A stretch of DNA of 64,000 bases from Coprococcus aceti (GTDB taxonomy: Bacteria; Bacillota; Clostridia; Lachnospirales; Lachnospiraceae). This document shows, in pieces, positions 34,098 through 45,600 of this stretch (position 1 is the stretch's first letter; every line of letters begins with the position of its first letter). The notes beneath the pieces are model-generated. The model did no database searches, was not told where the DNA came from, and saw only the letters and a program-made list of their open reading frames with translations. A program made the position numbers and the translations under genes. The stretch is from positions 62,001 to 126,000 of the forward strand of contig NZ_JAOQJT010000007.1 in the NCBI RefSeq assembly GCF_025567285.1. Reading direction: 5' to 3'.

Positions 34098-35420
34098 ATG
34101 GTTAAATCAAACAATAAAGGATTTAGTTTAGTAGAGATTATAATCGCTGCTGCCATATTTGCCATTCTGATCTATCCGATAACCAATGCATTGATCACAG
34201 CCACGAAGACGGGTACTACATCGACGAAGAAGCAGTATGCAGTCGAGAAGGCTGAGGAGATCATGGAGATCTTTAAGACCGCTGATCTGTCAGGAAATGT
34301 GAATATTCCTGATGGCAATGGAACAAAGACATATTCCTTTACAAAGGGAACACCATCGGGAAAGTCTATTACATTGCCGAATTCTAAAACGGCGGAATAT
34401 TCGGACACAACCTATACCTGCAACGATGTATCCATAGGAAAATCTTATGAGACCTACACCTGTCAGGTGGATGTGAATGATGCGGCATATCAGGTTCTTA
34501 AGAATGGATATGTGCTTGCAGGTCTTGATGGTGGTGCGACATTCAAGAGCGATGAAAGTGGCGCCATACAGACTAATGCTACGGAATCGGGAACTATCAG
34601 AAATCTGGACAGCAAACAGTCGGCTATCATTATAGGTGCCACCTATAATGTAGCCGCAACAGGCAGCAATCTTGATAATCTCGCATATCAGTATTTCCTG
34701 GATGCGAAGCTTGACGTGCTGAGAAAGTATGATGTGCAGTACAACCATTATCTTTCCGGTGGTGGAACATTCGATGAGGATCATTTCCAGAAGAATACCA
34801 AGATCAAGATATCAAAGCTGGGATCCACATATACAGTTGAGTGTTATGTGGAATACACAGATTATACAACGGTCTCAGTTATCAGATCACAGTATGAGAG
34901 CTCAGGCAAAAATGTATACAAGCCTACCACCTTATATGGTGATGGAATAGTATACAAGCAGGAGTTTACGAATGGTCTGCCACCTGTGTATCTTCTCTAT
35001 GTTCCGGCGATATACAATGGTTCATACTGTACGACAGATACCATAACGGTGGATAATTCAGGAATATCTGAGAAGGCGGATGTGTATGTATTCGAGACGA
35101 CAGCAGAGCTCAGCGATACATACAAGAAGATCATACGTGAGCAGTTCAATGTGGCGAACGTTGATGATCTTACATATACGAATGCAGGAAAGAACACCAA
35201 GATGTCAGATGTCAAGGTGAGACTTAAGCTGGCAGCGGGAGCAAAGTCGTCAGATCTTAATGTATATGCCAACTTTGATTTTGACAATGTTAATTCTGAC
35301 TATCCTGTAGCTCGTTTGACAGAGGATCAGAGTGACAGTGTATATATGTACGATATAACAGTTACTTTGACAGATAGTAAAGGAAACAAGACGACGGTTA
35401 CTGGAACAAGGGGGAAGTAA
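34098..35420 (+). CDS. Minor pilin-like protein with large globular domain
   Basis: 440 residues. The prepilin leader MVKSNNKG precedes FSLVEIIIAAAIFAIL (Glu +5 kept), so it should be processed and inserted like a pilin, in the PilV/PilI-type class. The rest is a long globular region with many Thr/Ser/Tyr residues. It includes a possible immunoglobulin-like segment near the C-terminus (AELSDTYKKI, VKVRLKLAAG, TVTLTDSKGNKTTVTG). Much longer than the usual minor pilin (150-250 residues). Start ATG 34098 follows TGGAGTG. Probably part of a pilus tip or initiation complex; adhesive function is conjecture. Confidence 0.82.
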   Translation: MVKSNNKGFSLVEIIIAAAIFAILIYPITNALITATKTGTTSTKKQYAVEKAEEIMEIFKTADLSGNVNIPDGNGTKTYSFTKGTPSGKSITLPNSKTAEYSDTTYTCNDVSIGKSYETYTCQVDVNDAAYQVLKNGYVLAGLDGGATFKSDESGAIQTNATESGTIRNLDSKQSAIIIGATYNVAATGSNLDNLAYQYFLDAKLDVLRKYDVQYNHYLSGGGTFDEDHFQKNTKIKISKLGSTYTVECYVEYTDYTTVSVIRSQYESSGKNVYKPTTLYGDGIVYKQEFTNGLPPVYLLYVPAIYNGSYCTTDTITVDNSGISEKADVYVFETTAELSDTYKKIIREQFNVANVDDLTYTNAGKNTKMSDVKVRLKLAAGAKSSDLNVYANFDFDNVNSDYPVARLTEDQSDSVYMYDITVTLTDSKGNKTTVTGTRGK

Positions 35421-35423
35421 CAG

Positions 35424-38240
35424 ATGATTGAGAGATTAAAGCGAAAGCTTAGGCATAACGATGATCACGGTTCAAGTTTCGTCCTTGTAATAGTCGCAAC
35501 CACATTTATGTGCATTCTTGCTTCAGCGATACTTATGGGAGCTATGATGACATACAAGCTCAAGTTTTATAAGCTGAATTCCCTGAATAACTTTTATGAG
35601 GTAGAAACTGCACTTGATGAGATGTATGCGGGGGTAGGCGCAGCGACCAATGAGCACCTTTATTCGGCGTACACAACTACGGCTGAATTGGTTGTTGTGT
35701 ATGATACTAAGGCTCAGGCGTTTACTACCCTTGACAATAAATCGGCAAATGAGCTTTTCAAAAAGCTTTTCATGACAGGCTTTGTTGCAGATACAAACTA
35801 TAAGAGCCTTAAGAACGTGACAGATACACTTCAGTCTTTCATATCTAATGAGTATGATGCGGTGGACAATCCGGATGGTGTCAGACTTGATACATCGAAC
35901 ATGAAGCTTATATATACTGATGTTAATAACAAGACAACAACTCAGTATTATAAGAATAATGGAGGAATTAAGACGGAGAAGCAGTCGGGTTACGAAAATG
36001 ACAAGGTTCAGTCTGTCACATTCAAGAATGTGTGTGTTAAGAGAAGTGTGAATCTGCAAGGATCAACAGCAGGAACCTATGAGCAGTCTATCACTACGGA
36101 CATTGTTCTCACGGAGCCTGAGTACAATGTTTCATTTGATACAAGCAGTGTATCAAACAATACATTGTATGAATATGCGATACTTGCGGATATGGGTGTC
36201 GAGGTAGGAGAGGACAACGACAACCGGACAACCGACGCACAGGTTAAGGGTAACATCTACGCAGCAAGCGATTATTACAATAAGGATTATAATGATGTAG
36301 CCGAGACAAAGGTTACGAACAAATATGAGAGTAAGCCTACCACAATGTGGGGTACAAAGGAAAGCAGTGCATACTCAGGAATATTTGTAAATGGTAAGAA
36401 TTCCACACTTACACTCAACTCAGATGTGGTTGTGTGTTCAGGTTCTCTTGCCGCATATAACGGAGCTGAGATAAATCTGTCAGGTCGTACACAGACTTTA
36501 TCAGAGCTTTGGGCAGATAATATCGTCATTGGAGGAAAAGACGGAGGCTCACTGAAAGCTTCTGCAGATGCGTATATCTTTGATGATACAGAGCTTAATG
36601 CAGAGAAAGCAAGCTTGAAATTTACTCAGGGAAGTTATTTTGGATATAGCTACAATGCACAGGATACAAGAAGTCTGAATTATCTCAGACAAAAAGGATA
36701 TCTTGCAACAGGATATAAGCTCAGATCACACTTTAGTGATAGTGCAATTATTGTAAATGGTAAGAATTCAACACTTGACTTACAGGATCTTAATTCACTG
36801 TATATAGCAGGTAAGTCATATATCGAATTCTCAAAGATTGCTGCTTCAAGTGTTCCTGAGGACGATGAGAATATAACAGTTGATGAGAATGCAGATTACG
36901 CATTCACAACACTGAAGGATTATTCTACAGGACAGTCTCTTGATGTGAAGACAAATCAGCTTATGTTCCTTACCCAGTGGTCTGTAGTGAACAACACTGA
37001 GAAGGTTGACCCTGACACAGGAATCACTACAGTTACACTTCAGTTCCCAAAGACATTTGAGGCAGATGCGAACATACTTGATCTGTATGATGATTTCCTC
37101 AAGGATCTTGCTACAGAAGGAGAAAAGGGCGTAACAGCTATTAAGCAGACTGTTTCAGGACATGATTATTATTATCTGTATATTGAGGATGGAAAGGATT
37201 CATCCAATGTAAGCAATGCAGAGAAATTTGCTGAGAAATATTATAAGCTTCTCCAGGATTATGGCGATGAGATAAGCAGCAAGCTTTATAATGTACAGAA
37301 GTACGAGCAGTTCCAGGTTAAGCTGGTTCTTCCGGCAGAGGGCAAGATAAATGCAAGTGGTGCTGTCACAGATCAGAATAACGATGATTCGCTGTTCCTG
37401 AGAGCATCCACAACTACCACAATGGATGTGGCTACAGCTCTTGATAATGTTTCAACAGGCAAGGTGTTTACTAATATTCTTGGAAACAAGGGCACAGACA
37501 ACAATAAAAAGGCATTTAATGATCTCAAGGCGGATGCACTTAAGCTTGCTGGTTCAGGAACTGCAAGTGACGAAGAACAGACAAGCACATTCCTTTCATA
37601 TATGTATATTAATATGAAGGATCATCTGTCGGTTCTTAACAATGTGGATGATAAAACAAAGCGTACACAGAATGCGTGGGAAATAGCTAATTACACTTCC
37701 TCATCGGTAGGATATTTAAGCTCATATGATAAGGATAGAGATACATATTCATATGATTACAGTATCACTCCTTTAAACCACTACGTTGATTTGGCGTATG
37801 TGTTCAGCAAAAACCTTTCAATTGAGAAGACAATTGGAAATGCAACAGATAATGAGGCTAAAACCATAGTTATCAATTCTGGTGATGTTAAGCTCCAGCC
37901 AAACAATGGAGATGGATCATTCCAGGGAATTATAATTGCCGGTGGTAATGTAAGATTTGATGAGAATGTTAAGAGCTTCCGAGGTATGATAATCACTGGA
38001 TCAAAGCTTATAATTGACCATAATATGTCAATATCAGCAGACGCTGCATTTGTTGCAAATCTTCTTGAACAGTGTTCAGAGAGCACAGACGAAAAGCTCA
38101 ATACGCTTACAACAAAGGTGCTGAAGAACTATACATCATCCAAGAGCGAAGGTAACACAGAGGTAACAGGAGCATCAATATCAGACATCTCATACGAAGA
38201 TATTCTTGTATTCCAGAACTGGAAGAAGAATGTTGAATAG
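35424..38240 (+). CDS. PilX-like large membrane-anchored protein with predicted beta-helix
   Basis: 938 residues. A basic N-terminus leads to one hydrophobic helix (about 18-47; GSSFVLVIVATTFMCILASA) in PilX style: the pilin-like Gly is there but Glu +5 is not. The extracellular part has repeated short beta-rich units. Two copies of VNGKNSTL(T/D)L occur about 120 residues apart, and a C-terminal run FQGIIIAGGNVRFDENVKSFRGM resembles stacked beta-helix rungs. Start ATG 35424 lies three bases after the preceding stop, behind GGGGGAAG. It belongs to the minor-pilin cassette. The protein is several times longer than known PilX proteins. Confidence 0.75.
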   Translation: MIERLKRKLRHNDDHGSSFVLVIVATTFMCILASAILMGAMMTYKLKFYKLNSLNNFYEVETALDEMYAGVGAATNEHLYSAYTTTAELVVVYDTKAQAFTTLDNKSANELFKKLFMTGFVADTNYKSLKNVTDTLQSFISNEYDAVDNPDGVRLDTSNMKLIYTDVNNKTTTQYYKNNGGIKTEKQSGYENDKVQSVTFKNVCVKRSVNLQGSTAGTYEQSITTDIVLTEPEYNVSFDTSSVSNNTLYEYAILADMGVEVGEDNDNRTTDAQVKGNIYAASDYYNKDYNDVAETKVTNKYESKPTTMWGTKESSAYSGIFVNGKNSTLTLNSDVVVCSGSLAAYNGAEINLSGRTQTLSELWADNIVIGGKDGGSLKASADAYIFDDTELNAEKASLKFTQGSYFGYSYNAQDTRSLNYLRQKGYLATGYKLRSHFSDSAIIVNGKNSTLDLQDLNSLYIAGKSYIEFSKIAASSVPEDDENITVDENADYAFTTLKDYSTGQSLDVKTNQLMFLTQWSVVNNTEKVDPDTGITTVTLQFPKTFEADANILDLYDDFLKDLATEGEKGVTAIKQTVSGHDYYYLYIEDGKDSSNVSNAEKFAEKYYKLLQDYGDEISSKLYNVQKYEQFQVKLVLPAEGKINASGAVTDQNNDDSLFLRASTTTTMDVATALDNVSTGKVFTNILGNKGTDNNKKAFNDLKADALKLAGSGTASDEEQTSTFLSYMYINMKDHLSVLNNVDDKTKRTQNAWEIANYTSSSVGYLSSYDKDRDTYSYDYSITPLNHYVDLAYVFSKNLSIEKTIGNATDNEAKTIVINSGDVKLQPNNGDGSFQGIIIAGGNVRFDENVKSFRGMIITGSKLIIDHNMSISADAAFVANLLEQCSESTDEKLNTLTTKVLKNYTSSKSEGNTEVTGASISDISYEDILVFQNWKKNVE

Positions 38241-38252
38241 GGGGTGTAGCTG

Positions 38253-38774
38253 ATGAAGAATGGTATAAAATCAAATAATGGATACACGCTTATAGAGATG
38301 ATAATTGTTATTGCTATAATTGCAGTAATGTCAGGCGTGGGCTTTCTCACTATATCATCAATAAGAGCGTCTCAGGCAACTGCTTCACTGCAGAAGTTTG
38401 ACAGTGAATTGTCGGCGCTTGAGATGAGAACTAGGACGCAAAAAAGTGGAGAGGCGGTAAGGATAGTCCAGAATGGTGCTAATTACGATATTTTCTATGG
38501 TATATGCGCTGATGGAAGGGCGGAGTCATTTACTGCTAATTCATCTGCACCTGACAAGGTGCTGGAGAGAGTTACGATATATTATGCTGACGATTACGAT
38601 GCAGATTCAGTGACTACTCCTCTTTCAGAGCAGGTTATTATTATCAGGAAATCTGACAGTCAGGTGCTGACTGGATATGGAGAGTATCGTTTCTGCAAGT
38701 ATAACAGCAACAATACTGTTGGAAGGGTCAACCTGAACCAGTATACAGGCGGTCATACATATGGAAAGAATTAG
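38253..38774 (+). CDS. Pseudopilin / GspH-FimT-like minor pilin
   Basis: 173 residues. Prepilin leader MKNGIKSNNG, cleavage before YTLIEMIIVIAIIAVMSG, Glu +5 present. The globular part is short and beta-rich, in line with the GspH/FimT class that initiates pilus assembly. GGGGGTGT precedes the ATG by nine bases. It sits between the PilX-like gene and another minor pilin, the usual order for a priming complex. Confidence 0.86.
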   Translation: MKNGIKSNNGYTLIEMIIVIAIIAVMSGVGFLTISSIRASQATASLQKFDSELSALEMRTRTQKSGEAVRIVQNGANYDIFYGICADGRAESFTANSSAPDKVLERVTIYYADDYDADSVTTPLSEQVIIIRKSDSQVLTGYGEYRFCKYNSNNTVGRVNLNQYTGGHTYGKN

Positions 38775-38786
38775 GGGGTGTGAAGA

Positions 38787-39659
38787 ATGATATGTAGAAA
38801 TAAAGACAAGGGCTTCACATTCATAGAGCTTATACTGTATATGGCAATCTTGGGAATATTCATGGTTGCTGTCATGTCCCTTATATCTACAACTGTTGCG
38901 TCACATAAGAAGCAGTCGTCCAGACAGAAGCTTCAGTCTCAGGCGACTGAGACATATGATGCGATAGCAGACATACTGATGGGGGCAAGTGATATCAAGA
39001 TTGATGGAACTGCTTACGTACAGACTGGAACATCATTCACTCAGGTTACAGGAAGCTTTATTGTTCCTGAGGATACGTATGTGAAATCCGCAGGATCGGG
39101 AAGCACACTCCGTAAGCAGGGAGGCGTTGCTGATGTAATCCAGGATATAGTGTCAGATAGCGGTGTGATAAAGAAAAAAAGCAATAGCTATGATATAGCG
39201 GATGTTAAGCCTTTTGGCGGCGCTGGTGCTTCAGAGGATGTGCACACATTTATAGATGCTGATTATCTGTGGGTTCAGTATTCATCTGAGCTAGATAAGA
39301 CTGCATTCTGTACGATTACCTACAGCAAGACAGACAAGAAATTGTATGTTTTCAGACAGGAGATGAGTGATGAAACGCTTAATCAGGCAAAGCAGGATCT
39401 CAAGAGCAGCGATTCAGCAAAGGTAAATCAGGCACAGGCGGTGCTTTCATCGTGTACAAAGTATGTGGATGCAAGCTCCAAGAAAGGTACAGTGCTTGCT
39501 AACAACGTGAAAAGCTTTCAGCTTCAGGTCAATCCTGCAGACAATAGTGTTGCAGTGATTATTGGATTTGAAGACACAAAAACAAAAGAGACATATAAAG
39601 TAACAAGTGTAGTTGGACTCAGAAATTCATTCGTGCTCAAGAAGCATGAGTGGGATTAA
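38787..39659 (+). CDS. PilW/GspJ-like minor pilin
   Basis: 290 residues. Prepilin leader MICRNKDKG, then FTFIELILYMAILGIFMVAVMS with Glu +5. SHKKQSSRQKLQSQATETYDAI resembles the PilW/GspJ segment after alpha-1. The remainder is a Ser/Asp/Lys-rich beta domain. A GGGGGTGT site like that of the previous gene precedes ATG 38787. Its stop lies 17 bases before the start of the giant protein gene, so the two are probably co-translated. Confidence 0.84.
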   Translation: MICRNKDKGFTFIELILYMAILGIFMVAVMSLISTTVASHKKQSSRQKLQSQATETYDAIADILMGASDIKIDGTAYVQTGTSFTQVTGSFIVPEDTYVKSAGSGSTLRKQGGVADVIQDIVSDSGVIKKKSNSYDIADVKPFGGAGASEDVHTFIDADYLWVQYSSELDKTAFCTITYSKTDKKLYVFRQEMSDETLNQAKQDLKSSDSAKVNQAQAVLSSCTKYVDASSKKGTVLANNVKSFQLQVNPADNSVAVIIGFEDTKTKETYKVTSVVGLRNSFVLKKHEWD

Positions 39660-39676
39660 TAGAGGAGGAAAATACA

Positions 39677-42600
39677 GTGTTTAAGAATAAAAAAATAGTC
39701 TTATCATCTATAGCTATTATATTCGCACTTGTAGTCAGCTCTATATTTGTGAATTATACACTGGCTAACTCCGATTCTCAGGCTTCCCTGAGTGATGCGA
39801 ACGGCAGCGGAAGCAAATCTACAAGTCTGACAGGATTGTCCAATATCGATCTGGCAGTCAAGAACTCCAACGATGCTGGCAAGAAACAGACAGGAGAGGA
39901 CAAATTCAGAATCGTCCAGATAGTACCTGATTCATATAGTGGTAATGCAGATATGGATGAGAAGCTGAAGGAAACCGTCACTGATAGCAAGTTTTCAGGT
40001 GATGCGAAGAAGCTGACAGGATACGATTCAACAACATATCTCTGGAGATATGTGTATGCAGGTGAGTATTTTAGACTTGCAGTGTTCAATGGATATAAGA
40101 CGATAAGCGATAACATGGCTGCCGGTGCGGTGACTCTTACAACTTGTACAGTCAGCGAGCTGAACAGCATGGATACAACAGCCCAGGGAATCCTCAATCA
40201 GGCGGATTTCATATATATTTGGGCGAATGGTGCCAGCGATTATGCCAGCAAAGCAAATGATATAAGCGAGGATCTGTATAACTGGTTGGATGCGTATGCT
40301 ACAGCAAACTCACATCCTATAGCATTGTGTACAGGAACTCTGTGTACATCAGAGCCAGAGCTTATAACAGGAAATAATGATGATTACAGAATGGGTGCAC
40401 TTGCATACAAGCTGATCACTAAGGGTGCTGTGGCAAGATATGATAATGTCCTTGTTACAGAGCCGGATTTCTTTAAGACACTTTATCAGGAGGCAGATGA
40501 TAACAAGACGACTCCTGATATAAACAAGACAACAAAGACGATCTCTGACTTTATTCTTCAGGCAGAGAGAAAAGCCAGCGAGGGTGGTAGCGATTACCTT
40601 AACTATGGAACATACTATAAGTGGTATGAGGGTGTATCAATACTTGATTTCCTTGATGGTAACATACCGGATAATATCAAGGATTCCACATATGATAAGG
40701 CTGGTTCAAGATCAGGTCTTACAGGAGACAGAAAGTCGTGGAACTTTGATAATGCCAAGATACTTGTGATTTCAGAGGACGGAGCCGGCAGTGCAATGTT
40801 CAGTGAAATCACAGAGAAGAATAGCAGTGCTACACGTGGAGACATGGCTTCTGCTGATTACACATTCAATGCGAAGACAAATACATGGGAATCTGTACAG
40901 AAGGCTCCAAACAGCGATCTGACAGGACATATGTATGCGAATGGTACTTCAAGCAGTGGTACAGGTCTTTCAAGATATGTGCCAAGTGGTGCTGATGTTT
41001 ATCTCATTGACAGTGCCGATCTTGTAGAGGCGATGACCAATGGCGGTAAGGCATTTAAGAATGTCAACTTTGCAACATCATACTATAAGGATGTCAAGAC
41101 AAAGTCAGTTTCCGGTACAGTGAGATGTACTGATGATGCAGGTGATGCAGTGGATCCAGCAGCAGATATGTATGCATATCTTGTAGTAGAAAATGGAACA
41201 CAGCTTAATCTGGCAGGAACATCAGTAGATATTCTTATGAAGGCTCCTCTTGAGATGAAAGAGGTTCCGAAACTTGACGAGAATGGTCAGGAGATAAAGG
41301 ATGCTGATGGCAACACAGTTATGGAGACTGTATACACATACAGCTTTGACAGACTCAGCCCTGAATATAGCTACAAGGTTGTAGTTGGAGGAGATGTCAG
41401 TGATGACCAGTTCTCTTATGATGATCTTGTGGTTGGAGTAGCTGATAATTCCGGTCTTGTTGACGGAAGTGATACTGATTATCAGTATGATTTCAATATT
41501 AAGACAGTTGACGAGGACAATGTATCAGGATACACATACAGAATAGACGCAGCAGGAACAGAAGATGAGAATGTTGTAGTTACATATCAGGATTTCCAGG
41601 AGAATGTTGGTAATGCAGATCTCAATTATGAGTATAAGAGTGATCTTGTATATACTAATCTGGATTTCTCAGATGCGGCAAAGGTTGTTTCGTATGTTAC
41701 TGGTCTGCATGACAAATATCTCGAAACCCAGGCAGTATTCATGAATGGTACTTATGATAAGCTTGATCTCTCAGAGTATGACTTTGTATTTATTGACAAG
41801 GGTACATATAACAAGGAGATAGGCACAGCGGTATTCAAGGATCTGTGCAGTGCAGTCGAGAGTGGACAGTATTTTATAGTTTCTTCTAAGGCCGGTGACG
41901 GAAAGGGCTCAGGAGATGGCAGTGGCGATGATTCAGATCCAACCATTCCGGTAGTTGATTCACCATCGGCAAAGGCAGTGGCTGATGTTATCAATGCCAG
42001 TGTGTATCGCGATGGTTCTGATAACAAGTTCAAGGTACTTGAGATTCAGCCGGATTATCCGATTGATCTTGAGGTGGCAGCACTTCAGGATACCGTAAGT
42101 ACAGCTTATACAACAAGAAGTGATGGAACAACTAAAATAACAGGAAACTATTATACAGTTCCATCTGATGTAGTAAGTGGTAAGTCTAAACAGGAGCTTG
42201 CGGCCAGAACAGAGTATTATGATTTTGATCTTACCAAGGCGAAGATAGCGTATGCTATCGATGGAATATCCATTGGAGATATTCAGCTCACTCAGGTTTC
42301 GACCGAGCAGCTCATTGGTATGAAGGAAGATATAGCAGCGACATACGATCTGGTATATATCGGTGGCGATATAAGTGCTATGGATAGAAATCCAGCGGAG
42401 ATGTACAAAGGACAGAATGATATCGGTAATGCTACGCCGGGTTACACATATCAGATATTCCCAACATTCATCATGTATTACCACACAGGTACACTCAGTC
42501 AGTTGATGAATGCATCTACATATAGCCCAGATACAGCACCTATATCAGGATCAACAAATATGCTTGCATCACCAAAGGTTGGTGACAAGTATTACACAAC

Positions 42601-45600
42601 AACATATCTTGCAGAGAATGGTAACGACCTGACAAACACAAAGTATCAGGAGCTTCTCACATACATGGCATCAGGCAGACCGATGATCATAAGTGATGAG
42701 CTTACCAGCGTATATGAGAATATGCAGGGTACAAATGCAAATGGTGATAAGCTTTCACAGGCTGAGCTCCTTCAGGGATATTGGTATAAAGATGGAAAGC
42801 TTGAGAGAAAGAATTATTATCTCGATCCATCATCAAGAATGTATCAGTTGGTAGATACTCTCTATGCAAGACATACAGGAGCAAATGGATCAAATATTCT
42901 GTGGGGATTCGATAAGGATGCAACACAGTATATAAGTGATAAGGATGGAATATACGGTAACAGTTTATGGACAAAGCGTGTTCAGTCACTTGCTGGAGGT
43001 AAGTTCAAGGAAACTGATTATATGGACTCAGACGTACAGGATCAGTCATGGTATAAGCGTCCGGGAACAGATACTGTATATTATAATTACAAGGTAGTCT
43101 ATGATGATGCAACTTCAGCATCTCTTAACAGACTGGTGACAGGAAGTGCACATAGAACAAGACTTACTATCACTACAAAACCAGTTACATATCAGCAGGG
43201 AATACAGCAGACTTATATCAAGTCCAACAGACTACAGTTTACATTCCAGGTTGATGGTGACAAGTCAGTATATAACTACAAGTTGTTTGTAGATGTTGAT
43301 AAGAATACAAAGTTCGAGAAGGGCGGCGGTGATTATTGTCTTGAGGACAAGATCACAAATGGTCAGGAGAAATCACTGACAGTAGCGCTTGACTCAGAAT
43401 TCTTTGGATCAGCAGCATGGTATCTTGAGATAACAGATGAGGATGGCAATATAGTTGCTTCTTCTACAGGTCTCAGCAAGATAGTAAACAATAATGTATC
43501 AAAGAGTGAGATAAATGTTCTTCAGGTTCAGACAATGGCAGAGGGACAGACGGCAACCTCATGGGGAGCAACTGATACACTTTACTTTGATATTGAGTCA
43601 CAGACAGCTCACAAGATTGCAAAGTACAATGTATTTGCAAACATGGCAGAGCTTGATAACGCTTCAACTACTCAGTATGCAGTTCTTGGAAGACATGAAA
43701 ACAGATTCGGCGTATATGAGTTTGATACAAACACAGATGCGGATGATTATTATTCGAATCTTGCAGATGAGCTTTCAGAGGATTATGACATAAATCTTGA
43801 TCTTGTGGTTGCTTCAAGTGATAGAGCTTCATTCAAGACAGGAGATGGAGTAGATGCTCAGTATGATTGCCTTGATACTATGGTAGAAGAGGCTGAGAAG
43901 CTTGCCAAGGGTGAGAAGGTTGATGGACATAGTCAGGAAGAGTACGAGAGCCTTGCCGCTGTTGCACTTACAGAATATTCAGCAGCGTCAGCAAAGGTTG
44001 CAACGCCAAAGAAGATTCTTGATAACTATCTCAAGAATGCAATAGACTATATTGATGGTAAATATACAGGAACTACAAATTACAGTACATTTATCAATAA
44101 TTTCAGGACAAGCAATGCAGAGACAAAGAAAGTCCTTCAGTATATGCAGGATACAGGCGATTATTATCTGATATTCTGGCCAAAGTACAACACAATGAAT
44201 CACTGTGAGGGTGACTTCAAAGCAGGAAAGATGTCAGATGATTTCGGAGCTGATTTTGCTAAGTATTATTCAGATTATGTGACAGCAAAGAACGCAGAAC
44301 TTGAGGCAAAGGATAAGTACAATACTTACCTCAGACGTTCATATGGTAAGAGCTTTATGAAGAACATGTACTCAATACTTGTTCTTGGACCATCGGATTC
44401 ATTTGGTGGATTTAAGGTTGACTTCAAGAAGGAAACATGTCAGTACATACTTGACTATGTATCAGCAGGAGGAGATTTGTTCTTCTTCCACGATTCAATG
44501 TCACCATATGCAAATGCAGGTGCAGTTAATCTTACAAAGTCACTTATATCAGTAGTAGGAATGAACAGATTCCATGTTGATGTAACAGACAATGTTGTCA
44601 AGTATGACAATCCGCTTAAGCTTGGTAAGTATAACGTTAAGAGTGTTTCTTACAGCAAGGCTTCTGTTAATACAAGTACATTGGATGTTACATACACAGC
44701 AGATGGAACAGTCGATGATGTGACATATACATCACCGGATAGCAGCTTGTATTACCTGACACCATATGCAAATAATCCTACAGCGGGCGAAGGATTACTG
44801 AACAGTATGAATTCTAACATTATGGATGTATTTGTTGAGAAGGATGCATACTGGCAGCCATATCTTGGAAAAGATAAGAAGGTATATGTAAGTGCACTTG
44901 CAATGACAGCACTTTACTACAATGGTAATATGGCCGGTGCAACAACTACACTTCCATATGTATATGCACAGGAGTCATATAAGGCAGCAACAGCCTGGTC
45001 ACAGGCAGCAAATCAGGATCAGTCAGCTTGTGCTGAGACAGTTAAGGCTACACAGCTTAACTCAGGTCTTGTAACATTGTATCCATACAACATAAGTTCA
45101 TCACTGAACATATCGGGTACACATCAGCAGGCATTTGCACTTGATCTTGAGAGTGACAACATAACAGTATGGTATACTCTTGCAGGTTCAAATAACTCAT
45201 CGAACAGTAAGATGCGTTCATCAAAGTATGCAGCGGATCCTGGAGATGCAATGGAGGCTTACTTCATCTACACTACAGCTTATGGCAGTGGTGCGATCAC
45301 ATATTGTGGTGCCGGACATTCATCAGTTACAGGTAGACGTACAAGAAACAATGATGAGAGAAAGCTGTTCATCAATGTTATTGTAAACAGTGCATCAGCA
45401 GTACCAGAGATGCCAACTATTAAGTGTTACGATCCAAAGCAGACATGGGCTGCAGAGGATGAGCTTCCAAAGGATGCAGAGGCACTTGCTTCGTCAGGAA
45501 AGACAGTATATGTTAAGGAAGTTGATTCAAAGACTGACGATCCTGACTTTGATTACAAGATTGGTATTCCAGAGAAGACAAAGGTAACAAAGGTTAACAT

